Origin: JABWAJ01 sp038323375
GTDB lineage: Bacteria; Bacteroidota; Bacteroidia; Chitinophagales; Saprospiraceae
Length of the DNA: 64,000 bases
Direction of reading: 5' to 3'
Assembly: GCA_038323375.1 (NCBI GenBank)
Contig: JBBQGV010000023.1
Span: 1-64,000, forward strand
Shown here one piece after another: positions 16,579-24,861 of this stretch. Positions within the stretch are counted from its first letter, which is position 1; each line of letters starts with the position of its first letter. The notes under the pieces are model-generated. The model did no database searches. It saw nothing but the letters and a program-made list of their open reading frames with translations, and had not been told where the DNA came from. A program made the translations under genes and the position numbers.

Positions 16579-16947
16579 TTACCCGGCAGTCGCCACTTCG
16601 GCAGCTTTTTTGCTGTCCACCACAATTGTCACGTGATTCGTACGCTTGCGAATACGATTTGCACGGCCATGCGGGGCAGGGCGAAAACGCTTCAACATGG
16701 TGCCTTCATCCGAGAAAATGGTTTTCACAAACAGATCGTGATCGTCTGCGCTTTTGCCATCGTTTTTATTCTCCCAGTTAGCGACCGCGGAAAGCAATGC
16801 CTTTTCCAGCCACGTTGCCGATTCGCGTTTGGTGAAGCGCAAAATTGAGAGCGCCTCATCTACCTTTTTACCCCTGATATTGTCCGCAACCAGACGCATC
16901 TTGCGCGCCGACATTGGGATGTTTCTCAGTTTAGATACTGCTTCCAT
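16579..16947 (-). CDS. rplV: 50S ribosomal protein uL22
   Basis: 122 residues. Motifs are LRNIPMSARKMRLVADNIRG, KALLSAVANWENKN and the tunnel-lining loop region LKRFRPAPHGRANRIRKRTN followed by HVTIVV. L22's hairpin reaches the exit-tunnel constriction. The loop shows no obvious macrolide-resistance insertion. Confidence 0.97.
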   Translation of the reverse strand: MEAVSKLRNIPMSARKMRLVADNIRGKKVDEALSILRFTKRESATWLEKALLSAVANWENKNDGKSADDHDLFVKTIFSDEGTMLKRFRPAPHGRANRIRKRTNHVTIVVDSKKAAEVATAG

Positions 16948-16984
16948 TGCTTTGCAATATTATGCGCGCCAGTTTTGCACGCTA

Positions 16985-17248
16985 TTAACGGTTACCAGAG
17001 TGTCCCTTAAAGTTCCGGGTAGGCGCAAATTCTCCTAACTTGTGTCCTACCATGTTTTCGGTGACGAACACCGGTACAAATGTTTTCCCGTTGTGAACGG
17101 CAATCGTTTCACCCACCATGTCCGGAATGATCATGGATGAGCGAGACCACGTTTTGATTACGGTTTTCTTGTTAGACGATTTGGCCTTAAGCAACTTGTC
17201 CAACAATTTATGAAACACGTATGGGCCTTTCTTAATAGATCTTGCCAT
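16985..17248 (-). CDS. rpsS: 30S ribosomal protein uS19
   Basis: 87 residues: MARSIKKGPYVFHKLLDKLL, IKTWSRSSMIIPDMVGETIA, VHNGKTFVPVFVTENMVGHK and LGEFAPTRNFKGHSG. It lies in the 30S head beside S13. It is 43 bp downstream of rplB. Confidence 0.97.
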   Translation of the reverse strand: MARSIKKGPYVFHKLLDKLLKAKSSNKKTVIKTWSRSSMIIPDMVGETIAVHNGKTFVPVFVTENMVGHKLGEFAPTRNFKGHSGNR

Positions 17249-17291
17249 GTCGGTCTCTGATTTTTAGCTTGCGCAAAAGCGCTATCTACTG

Positions 17292-18122
17292 TTAATTAGA
17301 TTTATTCCTGCGAGAAACGATAAGACGATTCGACATCTTCGTACGGCTCCGCGTTTTGTACCCTTTTGCAGGCTTGCCTGTTCTGGAGCGCGGATGTCCA
17401 CCGGAAGCGCGGCCTTCGCCACCACCCATCGGGTGATCTACCGGGTTCATCGCGACACCACGTACCCGTGGACGGCGACCAATCCAGCGCTTTCTTCCTG
17501 CTTTACCCAATACTTCCAAACCGTGATCGGGGTTGGAGGTAGAACCCATCGTTGCTTTGCACGTCAGCAGCACCCGGCGAACTTCCCCTGAAGGCAGGCG
17601 AACAACGCCGTATTTTCCTTCGCGACCCATCAGGGTTGCATTGGTTCCTGCACTCCGCGCCATCGCTGCACCCTTGCCCGGCTGCATCTCAATTGCGTGA
17701 ATTGCCGTACCCAGCGGAATGTCCTTCAAAAAAAGTGCGTTGCCAATATTCGGCTGCGCTTCTTTGCCAGAAAGCAGCTTATCGCCAACTTTCAGGCCCT
17801 GAGGAGCGATGATGTAGCGCTTTTCGCCATCTGAATACACCACGAGTGCAATAAATGCAGTGCGGTTTGGATCGTATTCGATGGTCTTGACAATTGCGGG
17901 AATCCCGTCTTTGTCGCGCTTAAAGTCAATAATCCGGTAGCGGCGCTTGTGGCCGCCCCCACGCTGACGCACGGTAAGGTGCCCAACGCCATTGCGCCCG
18001 CCTGATTTGCTGATGGGTCCCATCAAGCTCTTTTCAGGCTTATCGGTCGTCAATTCAGCAAAGGAGTTGCCCACACGAAAGCGTGTCCCCGGCGTTATTG
18101 GATTATATTTTTTGACTGCCAT
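17292..18122 (-). CDS. rplB: 50S ribosomal protein uL2
   Basis: 276 residues, the standard length. The peptidyl-transferase signature GRRPRVRGVAMNPVDHPMGG contains the essential His; GGHKRRYRIIDFKRDKDGIP is the RNA-binding region. L2 is needed for subunit joining and peptide-bond formation. Confidence 0.98.
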   Translation of the reverse strand: MAVKKYNPITPGTRFRVGNSFAELTTDKPEKSLMGPISKSGGRNGVGHLTVRQRGGGHKRRYRIIDFKRDKDGIPAIVKTIEYDPNRTAFIALVVYSDGEKRYIIAPQGLKVGDKLLSGKEAQPNIGNALFLKDIPLGTAIHAIEMQPGKGAAMARSAGTNATLMGREGKYGVVRLPSGEVRRVLLTCKATMGSTSNPDHGLEVLGKAGRKRWIGRRPRVRGVAMNPVDHPMGGGEGRASGGHPRSRTGKPAKGYKTRSRTKMSNRLIVSRRNKSN

Positions 18123-18183
18123 TGTCTTGAAATTTCTTTGTCACTCCAGCGCCGGAGCCATTCCCCCGCGCCTCGTAAATAAA

Positions 18184-18480
18184 TTAAATATCTCCGTAGA
18201 AGTTGATTTCGTCTCCGCCCGAAAGCGTTACCAGCGCTTTTTTGAAAGCGCTTTTTCTGCCTTTTGCAACCCCTGCTTTCGTAGAGCGGGTGATCATTTT
18301 TGCAGGCATGACCAGCGTGTTAACGGATACTACACTGACGCCATACATGTCCTCTACCGCCTTCCGGATTTCGATCTTGTTGACTTTTTTGTCAACAACG
18401 AAGGTGTAGCGGTTGTACTTACCGGAAAGCTTTTCCGATTTTTCAGTAATCACCGGCTTGATTAATATTTTCTTTGCCAT
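18184..18480 (-). CDS. rplW: 50S ribosomal protein uL23
   Basis: 98 residues: ILIKPVITEKSEKLSGKYNR, YTFVVDKKVNKIEIRKAVED and MYGVSVVSVNTLVMPAKMIT. L23 is the docking site for trigger factor and SRP at the tunnel exit. It sits between rplD and rplB as usual. Confidence 0.97.
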   Translation of the reverse strand: MAKKILIKPVITEKSEKLSGKYNRYTFVVDKKVNKIEIRKAVEDMYGVSVVSVNTLVMPAKMITRSTKAGVAKGRKSAFKKALVTLSGGDEINFYGDI

Positions 18481-18529
18481 TGTCTTGCGAATTGTGCCTT
18501 CAGTTTTTTTAAAAGGAGGCAGTTATGAT

Positions 18530-19156
18530 TTAAGCAAGTGTTTCTTCGATCTTCGATACGGCACTCTCCGAAATAATCAGCGTACCGGCATGCAGGATCT
18601 GATAAGTATTCACATCCGATGCGCGAACCACCTCCGCTTTCTGAAGGTTGCGCGCTGACAGGTACACTTCTTTTTCAAGTTCCGGTGTAATCAACAGGGT
18701 CTTTTCCTCCATCAATTTGAGCCGAAGGAGCAGGTTGAGGTACTCCTTTGTTTTTGGCGCTTCGAAGGAAAAGTCCTCAACTACGAGGATTTTGCCAACA
18801 CCCGCTTTGAAAGACAAGGCTGATTTACGAGCAAGGCGCTTCACCTTCTTATTCAGCTTGATGTCGTATTTGCGCGGACGCGGGCCGAATACACGACCAC
18901 CACCCATGTACAACGGGTTGTTTGTATCCCCTTTACGCGATCCACCTGTACCCTTCTGGCGGTGCAGCTTGCGGGTAGAGCCTGAAATTTCGCTGCGCTC
19001 TTTTGATTTGTGCGTACCTTGGCGCTGGGCAGCCAGATACTGTTTTACAGACAAATAGACCGCGTGCTCGCTCGGTTCGATGCCGAAGATGGCCTCTGGC
19101 AGTTCGATTTGCCTGCCGGTGTTTTGCCCCTGAATATTTAAAACATCAACTTTCAT
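18530..19156 (-). CDS. rplD: 50S ribosomal protein uL4
   Basis: 208 residues. The extended loop that lines the tunnel is visible as STRKLHRQKGTGGSRKGDTN followed by GGRVFGPRPRKYDIKLNKKV. In E. coli L4 autoregulates the S10 operon by attenuation. The two hairpins before rpsJ in this window would be the place to look for such control. Confidence 0.97.
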   Translation of the reverse strand: MKVDVLNIQGQNTGRQIELPEAIFGIEPSEHAVYLSVKQYLAAQRQGTHKSKERSEISGSTRKLHRQKGTGGSRKGDTNNPLYMGGGRVFGPRPRKYDIKLNKKVKRLARKSALSFKAGVGKILVVEDFSFEAPKTKEYLNLLLRLKLMEEKTLLITPELEKEVYLSARNLQKAEVVRASDVNTYQILHAGTLIISESAVSKIEETLA

Positions 19157-19219
19157 TGCTATGTCATTTATCGCATGGCCGCATTATAACTTGCGGCGCT
19201 GCAGACATTGGAAGAATGA

Positions 19220-19846
19220 TTACTTTTTCTCGATGATCACGAATGCGCCCTTGTGTCCGGGAATCGCACCTTTTATCAGCATCAGGTTTTGCTCCGGAAG
19301 TAGTTTAACCACTTCTAAGTTTTTCACCTTCACACGGTCGCCGCCATCGCGGCCTGCCATGCGCATGCCTTTGAATACTTTAGACGGAAACGATGATGCG
19401 CCAATCGAACCCGGAGCGCGCAAACGGTTGTGCTGACCGTGGGTTTGACCGCCAACACCGTGAAAACCGTGTCTTTTGACAACCCCTTGAAAGCCTTTTC
19501 CTTTCGTGATTCCTACCGCGTGTACTTTGTCGCCTTCATTGAATACATCGCTTACCGTGAGTACGTCGCCCAGAGACTTCTGGACAATGTTGAAATCGCG
19601 GAATTCTACGACTTTTCGCTTCGGGCCGGTATTTGCTTTCGCAAAATGGCCGATCAGCGGATTGGGCGTATTCTTAGCTCTGGCTTCGCCAAAACTAAGT
19701 TGAAACGAGGTGTACCCGTCGGTATCGTCAGTTTTAATCTGAGTTACCACACAAGGGCCTGCTTCTATTACGGTGCAAGCTACGTTACGACCAGCTTTAT
19801 CATAAATGCTGGTCATACCGATTTTCTTACCGATTAGTCCGTTCAT
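19220..19846 (-). CDS. rplC: 50S ribosomal protein uL3
   Basis: 208 residues from MNGLIGKKIGMTSIYDKAGR; a longer upstream reading has no L3 homology. The Gln-methylation region GGQTHGQHNRLRAPGSIGAS and VKRHGFHGVGG are present. L3 is an assembly initiator close to the peptidyl transferase centre. 119 bp separates it from rpsJ. Confidence 0.97.
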   Translation of the reverse strand: MNGLIGKKIGMTSIYDKAGRNVACTVIEAGPCVVTQIKTDDTDGYTSFQLSFGEARAKNTPNPLIGHFAKANTGPKRKVVEFRDFNIVQKSLGDVLTVSDVFNEGDKVHAVGITKGKGFQGVVKRHGFHGVGGQTHGQHNRLRAPGSIGASSFPSKVFKGMRMAGRDGGDRVKVKNLEVVKLLPEQNLMLIKGAIPGHKGAFVIIEKK

Positions 19847-19965
19847 TTTAGCCGTATATTTTATACGACAACCTCGATGCCTGCCAGAGTTGTGCAATAA
19901 ATACACCACCCCCAGGCCAGATCGCCATGGTTAATGGCTTCGGGCTGTCCGGCGTTTAATAATGC

Positions 19966-20274
19966 TTATGTCAATTTAACCTGGATATCCACTCCGCTTG
20001 GCAGCTCCAACTTGGACAGTGCGTCTACTGTCTTCTGTGTGGGAGAATAGATTTCGATCAGGCGCTTGTGGGTGCGCAACTGGAACTGCTCACGAGACTT
20101 CTTGTTAACGTGCGGAGAACGGAGCACGGTGAAGATCTGCTTTTCAGTGGGCAGCGGAATCGGGCCAGTTACAACAGCCCCACTACTTTTTACCGTCTTC
20201 ACGATCTTTTCGGTTGACTTGTCTACCAAATTGTGATCGTAAGATCGTAGTTTAATTCTGATTTTCTGATTCAT
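19966..20274 (-). CDS. rpsJ: 30S ribosomal protein uS10
   Basis: 102 residues: MNQKIRIKLRSYDHNLVDKS, VVTGPIPLPTEKQIFTVLRS, PHVNKKSREQFQLRTHKRLI. It lies in the 30S head; in other bacteria it also partners NusB in antitermination. tuf, which often lies just upstream, is absent. Confidence 0.98.
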   Translation of the reverse strand: MNQKIRIKLRSYDHNLVDKSTEKIVKTVKSSGAVVTGPIPLPTEKQIFTVLRSPHVNKKSREQFQLRTHKRLIEIYSPTQKTVDALSKLELPSGVDIQVKLT

Positions 20275-20306
20275 GCCTTTTCAGAATATTTTTGTCAAAA
20301 ACAATG

Positions 20307-20360
20307 CCTGCGCTTTTGCAGGCCGGTTGAAAGTCCGTTTTTATGCGAAATTTCAACCGG
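20307..20360 (-). terminator. tandem hairpins between fusA and rpsJ
   Basis: In the direction of transcription there is first a 10-bp perfect stem CCGGTTGAAA/TTTCAACCGG (20351-20360 with 20323-20332). Directly after it comes CCTGC-aaaagc-GCAGG (20307-20322), then CATTGTTTTT. The second hairpin plus T-run has the form of an intrinsic terminator or attenuator between the str and S10 portions. No promoter box was found between it and rpsJ. Confidence 0.55.
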
Positions 20361-20382
20361 ATTATTAAATTATTCCTTTCAA

Positions 20383-22515
20383 TTAAACCTTAACGGCGCC
20401 TCTGGCTTTTTCGATGATTTCTTTTCCAATACCCGTCGGAACTTCGTGGTAGTGGGAAAATTCCATCGTCGAAGTTGCGCGACCCGACGTAATTGTACGC
20501 AGCGAAGTCACATAACCGAACATTTCGGAAAGTGGCACTTCTGCCTGCACTGCGATGGCACCTGAGCGTGCTTCCTGCCCTTTCGGCAAACCGCGACGGC
20601 GGTTCAGGTCACCGATTACGGAACCGACGTATTCATCGGGCGTAACCACTTCTAATTTCATGATTGGCTCCAGCAAAACCGGCTTAGCTTTTGGCGCTGA
20701 GGCACGGAAACCGTCCTTGGCGCACAATTCAAACGCAACTGGTTTGGAGTCTACTGCGTGCATCGAGCCATCAAAGACCCGTACTTTCATGCTGTCTATG
20801 CCGTAGCCAGCCAGTACGCCGTTGTTCATCATCGAGTTGAACCCGTCAGTAATCGGCTTCAGGTAGTTTTTGTCAATCGCGCCGCCGACGATGCCCCAAA
20901 TCATTTGGAGGCGTTTTTTGCCGCTCTTGTAGTCGTCGCTTTCTAAGAATTCAGCATCGGCAGGGCCGAGTTCGAATTCCATGTCGGCAAACATACCGGA
21001 ACCACCTGTTTGCTTCTTGAGGCGCTCGCGGTGGGTTACCATTTGCGTCAATGCTTCTTTATAGTTAACCTGGGGCTGACCCTGGTTGCATTCTACTTTG
21101 AATTCGCGTCTCAGGCGATCCACGATGATTTCGAGGTGTAACTCGCCCATGCCACTGATAATGGTCTGGTTGGTGTCTTCGTCGTAACGGATGCGGAATG
21201 TCGGGTCTTCCTCCGCTAATTTAGCCAAGGCCATGCCCAGTTTGTCGAGGTCTTTCTGAGACTTCGGCTCGATGGCGATGCCGATAACTGGATCGGGGAA
21301 AACCATGCTTTCCAGTACAATCGGGTGGTTGAGGTCGCAAAGGGTATCCCCGGTGCGGATGTCCTTGAAACCGACTGCTGCGGCGATGTCGCCTGCTTCT
21401 ACGCTGTCAATAGGCCGCTGCTTGTTGGCGTGCATCTGATAGAGGCGGGAAATGCGCTCTTTGTTGCCGTTGCGGGTGTTCAACACATAAGATCCTGCGT
21501 CGAGTTTACCCGAATAAACGCGGATGTAGCAAAGGCGGCCTACGAACGGGTCGGTCGCAATTTTGAACGCAAGGGCGGAAAAAGGATCGGTCACCGTTGG
21601 GTTGCGCGTCACTTCTTTCTCCGTATCCGGGTTGGTTCCTCTGATTGCATCCACATCAAGTGGAGAAGGCATGTAGTAGCATACTGCATCCAAACAAGCC
21701 TGAACACCTTTATTTTTGAAGGCCGAGCCGCAAAGCACCGGCGTAATTTTCATTGACATAACGGCCTGGCGAACGCCGGCGCGCAATTCTGGTATCGTGA
21801 TGGAGTTCGGATCTTCAAAGAATTTCTCCATCAAAGAGTCATCGAATTCAGCCGCAGCTTCCACCAATTTTTCACGGTACTCGATCACTTGGTCAACCAA
21901 ATCATCCGGAATTGGAATTTCCCGGTAGGTCATGCCCATGTCGTCCTCATTCCAAACGATTGCCTGGTTGGTGATGAGGTCAACGACGCCGATGAATTTT
22001 TCTTCCGCACCAATCGGAATCTGAAGCGGTATTGCATTGGAGCCTAATTTTTCACGCATGTCATTCACGACCATGAAAAAGTCGGCACCGGAGCGATCCA
22101 TTTTATTTACAAAACCCAAACGCGGTACCTTGTAATTGTCTGCAAGGCGCCAGTTGGTTTCCGATTGCGGTTCAACGCCGTCAACCGCACTGAAGAGGAA
22201 CACCAAACCATCCAACACACGCAGCGAGCGGTTTACCTCAACAGTAAAATCCACGTGGCCAGGGGTGTCAATGATGTTGAAGTCGTATAATTTTTCTTCT
22301 ACCGTCCAGGTACACTTAGTTGCAGCAGACGTAATCGTGATGCCACGCTCCTGCTCCTGTTCCATCCAGTCCATCGTGGCAGCGCCATCGTGAACCTCAC
22401 CGATTTTATAAGAAACACCGGTATAATATAGGATACGCTCGGTTGTAGTGGTTTTACCCGCATCAATGTGCGCAGCAATGCCAATATTCCTCGTGTATTT
22501 AAGATCTTTTGCCAT
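20383..22515 (-). CDS. fusA: elongation factor G
   Basis: 710 residues, full length. The G domain has the P-loop AHIDAGKTTTTERILYYTG, switch II DTPGHVDFTVEV and NKMD. Domain II carries VGRLCYIRVYSGKLDAGSYV, and domains III-V end with GYVTSLRTITSGRATSTMEF. It drives translocation and, with RRF, ribosome recycling. It lies between rpsG and rpsJ. It looks like the housekeeping copy, given its place in the str operon. Confidence 0.98.
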   Translation of the reverse strand: MAKDLKYTRNIGIAAHIDAGKTTTTERILYYTGVSYKIGEVHDGAATMDWMEQEQERGITITSAATKCTWTVEEKLYDFNIIDTPGHVDFTVEVNRSLRVLDGLVFLFSAVDGVEPQSETNWRLADNYKVPRLGFVNKMDRSGADFFMVVNDMREKLGSNAIPLQIPIGAEEKFIGVVDLITNQAIVWNEDDMGMTYREIPIPDDLVDQVIEYREKLVEAAAEFDDSLMEKFFEDPNSITIPELRAGVRQAVMSMKITPVLCGSAFKNKGVQACLDAVCYYMPSPLDVDAIRGTNPDTEKEVTRNPTVTDPFSALAFKIATDPFVGRLCYIRVYSGKLDAGSYVLNTRNGNKERISRLYQMHANKQRPIDSVEAGDIAAAVGFKDIRTGDTLCDLNHPIVLESMVFPDPVIGIAIEPKSQKDLDKLGMALAKLAEEDPTFRIRYDEDTNQTIISGMGELHLEIIVDRLRREFKVECNQGQPQVNYKEALTQMVTHRERLKKQTGGSGMFADMEFELGPADAEFLESDDYKSGKKRLQMIWGIVGGAIDKNYLKPITDGFNSMMNNGVLAGYGIDSMKVRVFDGSMHAVDSKPVAFELCAKDGFRASAPKAKPVLLEPIMKLEVVTPDEYVGSVIGDLNRRRGLPKGQEARSGAIAVQAEVPLSEMFGYVTSLRTITSGRATSTMEFSHYHEVPTGIGKEIIEKARGAVKV

Positions 22516-22536
22516 GATTGTCCTTCGGCAGGTTTT

Positions 22537-23004
22537 TTAAACTTTGAAATGTGCAAATGCGCGGTTCGACTCTGCCATCTTGTGTGTATCTTCCCTTTTC
22601 TTCACAGCGGCACCTTCGCCTTTGCTTGCTGCAATGATCTCGGAAGCCAATCTTTCTGCCATCCCTTTGCCGCTGCGCTGGCGGGAGAAGCGAATCAACC
22701 ACTTCATACCGATAGAAACTTTGCGCTTGGCGCGGATTTCCGTCGGAATCTGGAACGTAGCGCCCCCAATACGACGGCTTCTAACTTCCACAGCGGGCAT
22801 TACGTTATTCAGCGCTTTCTTCCAAAGTCCATGCTCATCCTGCTTGGTTCTGTCTTTCACGATGTCCATCGCCTGATAGAACACGCGGAAAGATGCACCT
22901 TTGCTACCTTCGTACATCATGTTATTGATGAACTGCGTGACCATCGGGTCAAGGTATCTCGGGTCTGGAGCAATGATTCGAAGCTTCGGTTTCCTCTTTC
23001 TCAT
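22537..23004 (-). CDS. rpsG: 30S ribosomal protein uS7
   Basis: 155 residues: MRKRKPKLRIIAPDPRYLDP, VTQFINNMMYEGSKG, NVMPAVEVRSRRIGGATFQI. It is a primary binder of the 3' domain of 16S rRNA; in E. coli it represses the str operon. It lies 37 bp after rpsL. Confidence 0.98.
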   Translation of the reverse strand: MRKRKPKLRIIAPDPRYLDPMVTQFINNMMYEGSKGASFRVFYQAMDIVKDRTKQDEHGLWKKALNNVMPAVEVRSRRIGGATFQIPTEIRAKRKVSIGMKWLIRFSRQRSGKGMAERLASEIIAASKGEGAAVKKREDTHKMAESNRAFAHFKV

Positions 23005-23041
23005 TATTTCGGAAGTTTTTCCGTATTAAAAAGATGTTGAA

Positions 23042-23416
23042 TTATTTTTTAGGACGTTTGGTGCCATAGTGCGAGCGGCTCTTCTTGCGGTCGTTAACGC
23101 CTGCGGTGTCCAATGCGCCGCGAACGATGGTGTAACGAACACCCGGAAGGTCTTTCACACGACCGCCAGCAATCAACACGATAGAGTGTTCCTGGAGGTT
23201 GTGGCCCTCGCCTGGAATGTAGGCAATGACTTCAATCTGGTTTGTCAAACGTACTTTTGCAACTTTGCGCAACGCAGAGTTCGGTTTTTTAGGTGTTGTG
23301 GTATAAACACGGGTGCAAACACCCCGCTTTTGCGGACATGAATCCAATGCGCGGGACTTGCTCTTCGTTTCTACTTGTACCCTGCCTTTTCGTACCAACT
23401 GATTAATAGTAGGCAT
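23042..23416 (-). CDS. rpsL: 30S ribosomal protein uS12
   Basis: 124 residues: MPTINQLVRKGRVQVETKSK, CPQKRGVCTRVYTTTPKKPN, and GGRVKDLPGVRYTIVRGALD. Both lysines whose mutation gives streptomycin resistance (in TPKKPNS and RVKDLPG) are the wild-type residue. It is the first gene of the supercluster, directly behind the canonical promoter. Confidence 0.98.
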   Translation of the reverse strand: MPTINQLVRKGRVQVETKSKSRALDSCPQKRGVCTRVYTTTPKKPNSALRKVAKVRLTNQIEVIAYIPGEGHNLQEHSIVLIAGGRVKDLPGVRYTIVRGALDTAGVNDRKKSRSHYGTKRPKK

Positions 23417-23496
23417 AGTGTGCTTTGCTTGATTAAAACATTATGAATCTGCGTAAAAATTACCCTTGTGTGGGTATGCCTTTTCAAAAGCGAATG

Positions 23497-23527
23497 CAAA
23501 GGTATCACTTTCGGATAAACGACCAAA
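23497..23527 (-). promoter_or_regulatory. canonical Bacteroidota promoter of the ribosomal supercluster
   Basis: On the minus strand TTTG (23527-23524), a spacer of exactly 19 bases, then TACCTTTG (23504-23497). This matches TTTG-N19-TAnnTTTG, the housekeeping promoter defined in Bacteroides and Flavobacterium. It lies 81 bp upstream of the rpsL ATG. Confidence 0.85.
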
Positions 23528-23812
23528 AGATTTTTTAAAATTTATTGTGGAAACTTGCATGTTGAGGGAAGGTATTCCGAATTAAAATCGGAGGAGGTTG
23601 GTAATTAACTGGTTGTCAATCCTATAAAGGGGAGGATTTGAAGATTTTAGGATTTGAAGATTTGAAAATAAGGGGTACGAACGGTATCCGAAGTAAAAAA
23701 CGAAGTGCCGTTGCTAAAGCTCCGAAAGCTTGGGTAAACGTGATGACCCTGTTTTGACACCTTTAATAATAATAGTGTGCTCCCGGGTTTTAACAACCTC
23801 CATCAAAAATTC

Positions 23813-23820
23813 TATATTTG
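23813..23820 (+). promoter_or_regulatory. candidate -7 element of the MDR reductase gene
   Basis: TATATTTG fits TAnnTTTG. It lies 26-41 bp before the two possible ATGs. The -33 side has only a weak TTTA-like match. Confidence 0.4.
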
Positions 23821-23861
23821 ACGCGCTGACTTTTGAATCCAACAACATGCTTAGGCAAAAC

Positions 23862-24830
23862 ATGAAAGCGCTCCTTCTTAATCAAAAAGACGCGCCGCTC
23901 CACTACGGCGAGGCGCCCATGCCTGAAGCCGCCGGGGGTGAAGTGCTGGTGCAACTCCACGCCGCCGCGCTCAACCGCCGCGACTGGTGGATTACGCAGG
24001 GACAATATCCCGGCATTGTATATCCCATCATCCTTGGCTCGGACGGGGCTGGCGTGGCTGAAGGCCGCGAAGTGATCCTCAACCCGGCGTTTGACTGGGG
24101 CGAAAACCCGGCCTATCCTTCCAAAAGTTTCCAGATTCTGGGTTTGCCCAAAAACGGAACCTTTGCGGAATGGGTCGCCGTGCCGCATCGGCAAGTATAC
24201 GATAAACCGGCGCACCTGAATATGGAACAAGCCGCTGCACTGCCTTTGGGGGGCCTGACGGCATTTCGGGCGGTGTTCACCAAAGGCCAGCTTCGCGCGG
24301 GCGAAAAGGTGCTCGTGACCGGTGCTGGTGGGGGTGTCGCCCTGCTGGCGATCCAGTTGGCGCTGGCAGTCGGCGCGCAGGTGTGGGTGACTTCCGGTCA
24401 CGATGAAAAAATTGAACGCACCCGCAACATGGGCAGCCAGGGTGGCGCCAATTACCGCGACCCCGACTGGTCGAAACAACTCCAGCAACAAGCAGGCGGC
24501 TTCGACCTGATTGTGGACAGCGCAGGCGGCGACGGTTTCGGGCTGTTTCCCAAAATCTGCAACCCCGGGGCGCGCATCGTCACCTACGGCGGCACGCTGG
24601 GACCGATTTCCGGTTTGAGTCCGCAGCCCGTTTTCTGGAAACAGTTGTCCATCCTCGGCACTTCGATGGGAACCGACCAGGAGTTTGCCGATCTGATGCA
24701 GTTTGTCCATCAACACCGCATTGTTCCCGTCGTTGACCGCGTCTACGCACTCGAAGACGGGCAATCTGCTTTCAATCAAATCGGAAGAGGCGGGCAGTTT
24801 GGGAAGGTGGTTTTATCAGTTGGCAGGTAG
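23862..24830 (+). CDS. zinc-free quinone-oxidoreductase-like MDR protein
   Basis: 322 residues from the ATG at MKALLLNQKDAPLHYGEAPM; an ATG five codons upstream (MLRQN) is the alternative. Markers of the medium-chain dehydrogenase/reductase superfamily are the GroES-like N-terminal half (VLVQLHAAALNRRDWWITQG, GSDGAGVA) and a Rossmann domain with VTGAGGGVALLAIQLALAVG. The catalytic-zinc Cys/His pattern is not obvious, which points to the quinone reductase/zeta-crystallin branch. NADPH is the likely cofactor; the substrate is unknown. It stands alone and converges on the amidase gene. Confidence 0.8.
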   Translation: MKALLLNQKDAPLHYGEAPMPEAAGGEVLVQLHAAALNRRDWWITQGQYPGIVYPIILGSDGAGVAEGREVILNPAFDWGENPAYPSKSFQILGLPKNGTFAEWVAVPHRQVYDKPAHLNMEQAAALPLGGLTAFRAVFTKGQLRAGEKVLVTGAGGGVALLAIQLALAVGAQVWVTSGHDEKIERTRNMGSQGGANYRDPDWSKQLQQQAGGFDLIVDSAGGDGFGLFPKICNPGARIVTYGGTLGPISGLSPQPVFWKQLSILGTSMGTDQEFADLMQFVHQHRIVPVVDRVYALEDGQSAFNQIGRGGQFGKVVLSVGR

Positions 24831-24861
24831 ATCGTTGGCAGTTGACAGACTGCCAACGATC
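24830..24861. terminator. perfect hairpin spanning two convergent stop codons
   Basis: GATCGTTGGCAGT (24830-24842) pairs without mismatch with ACTGCCAACGATC (24849-24861) around a TGACAG loop. It begins on the last base of the reductase TAG and ends inside the amidase stop. It probably acts as a terminator in both directions, although a long T-run is absent. Confidence 0.6.

Larger units (their letters stand above)
23417..23861. other. intergenic region between rpsL and the reductase
   Basis: Divergent promoter region. It holds the rpsL promoter, a short imperfect tandem repeat GGATTTGAAGATTT (around 23633-23665), a small AAGCT-ccgaa-AGCTT hairpin (23717-23731) and a candidate -7 box TATATTTG (23813-23820) for the reductase gene. 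No further gene is seen. Confidence 0.6.

Noticed and set aside
23790..24779. 329-residue minus-strand ORF
   Set aside because: Lies opposite the quinone-reductase-like gene, whose motifs are clear; composition is typical of an antisense reading.
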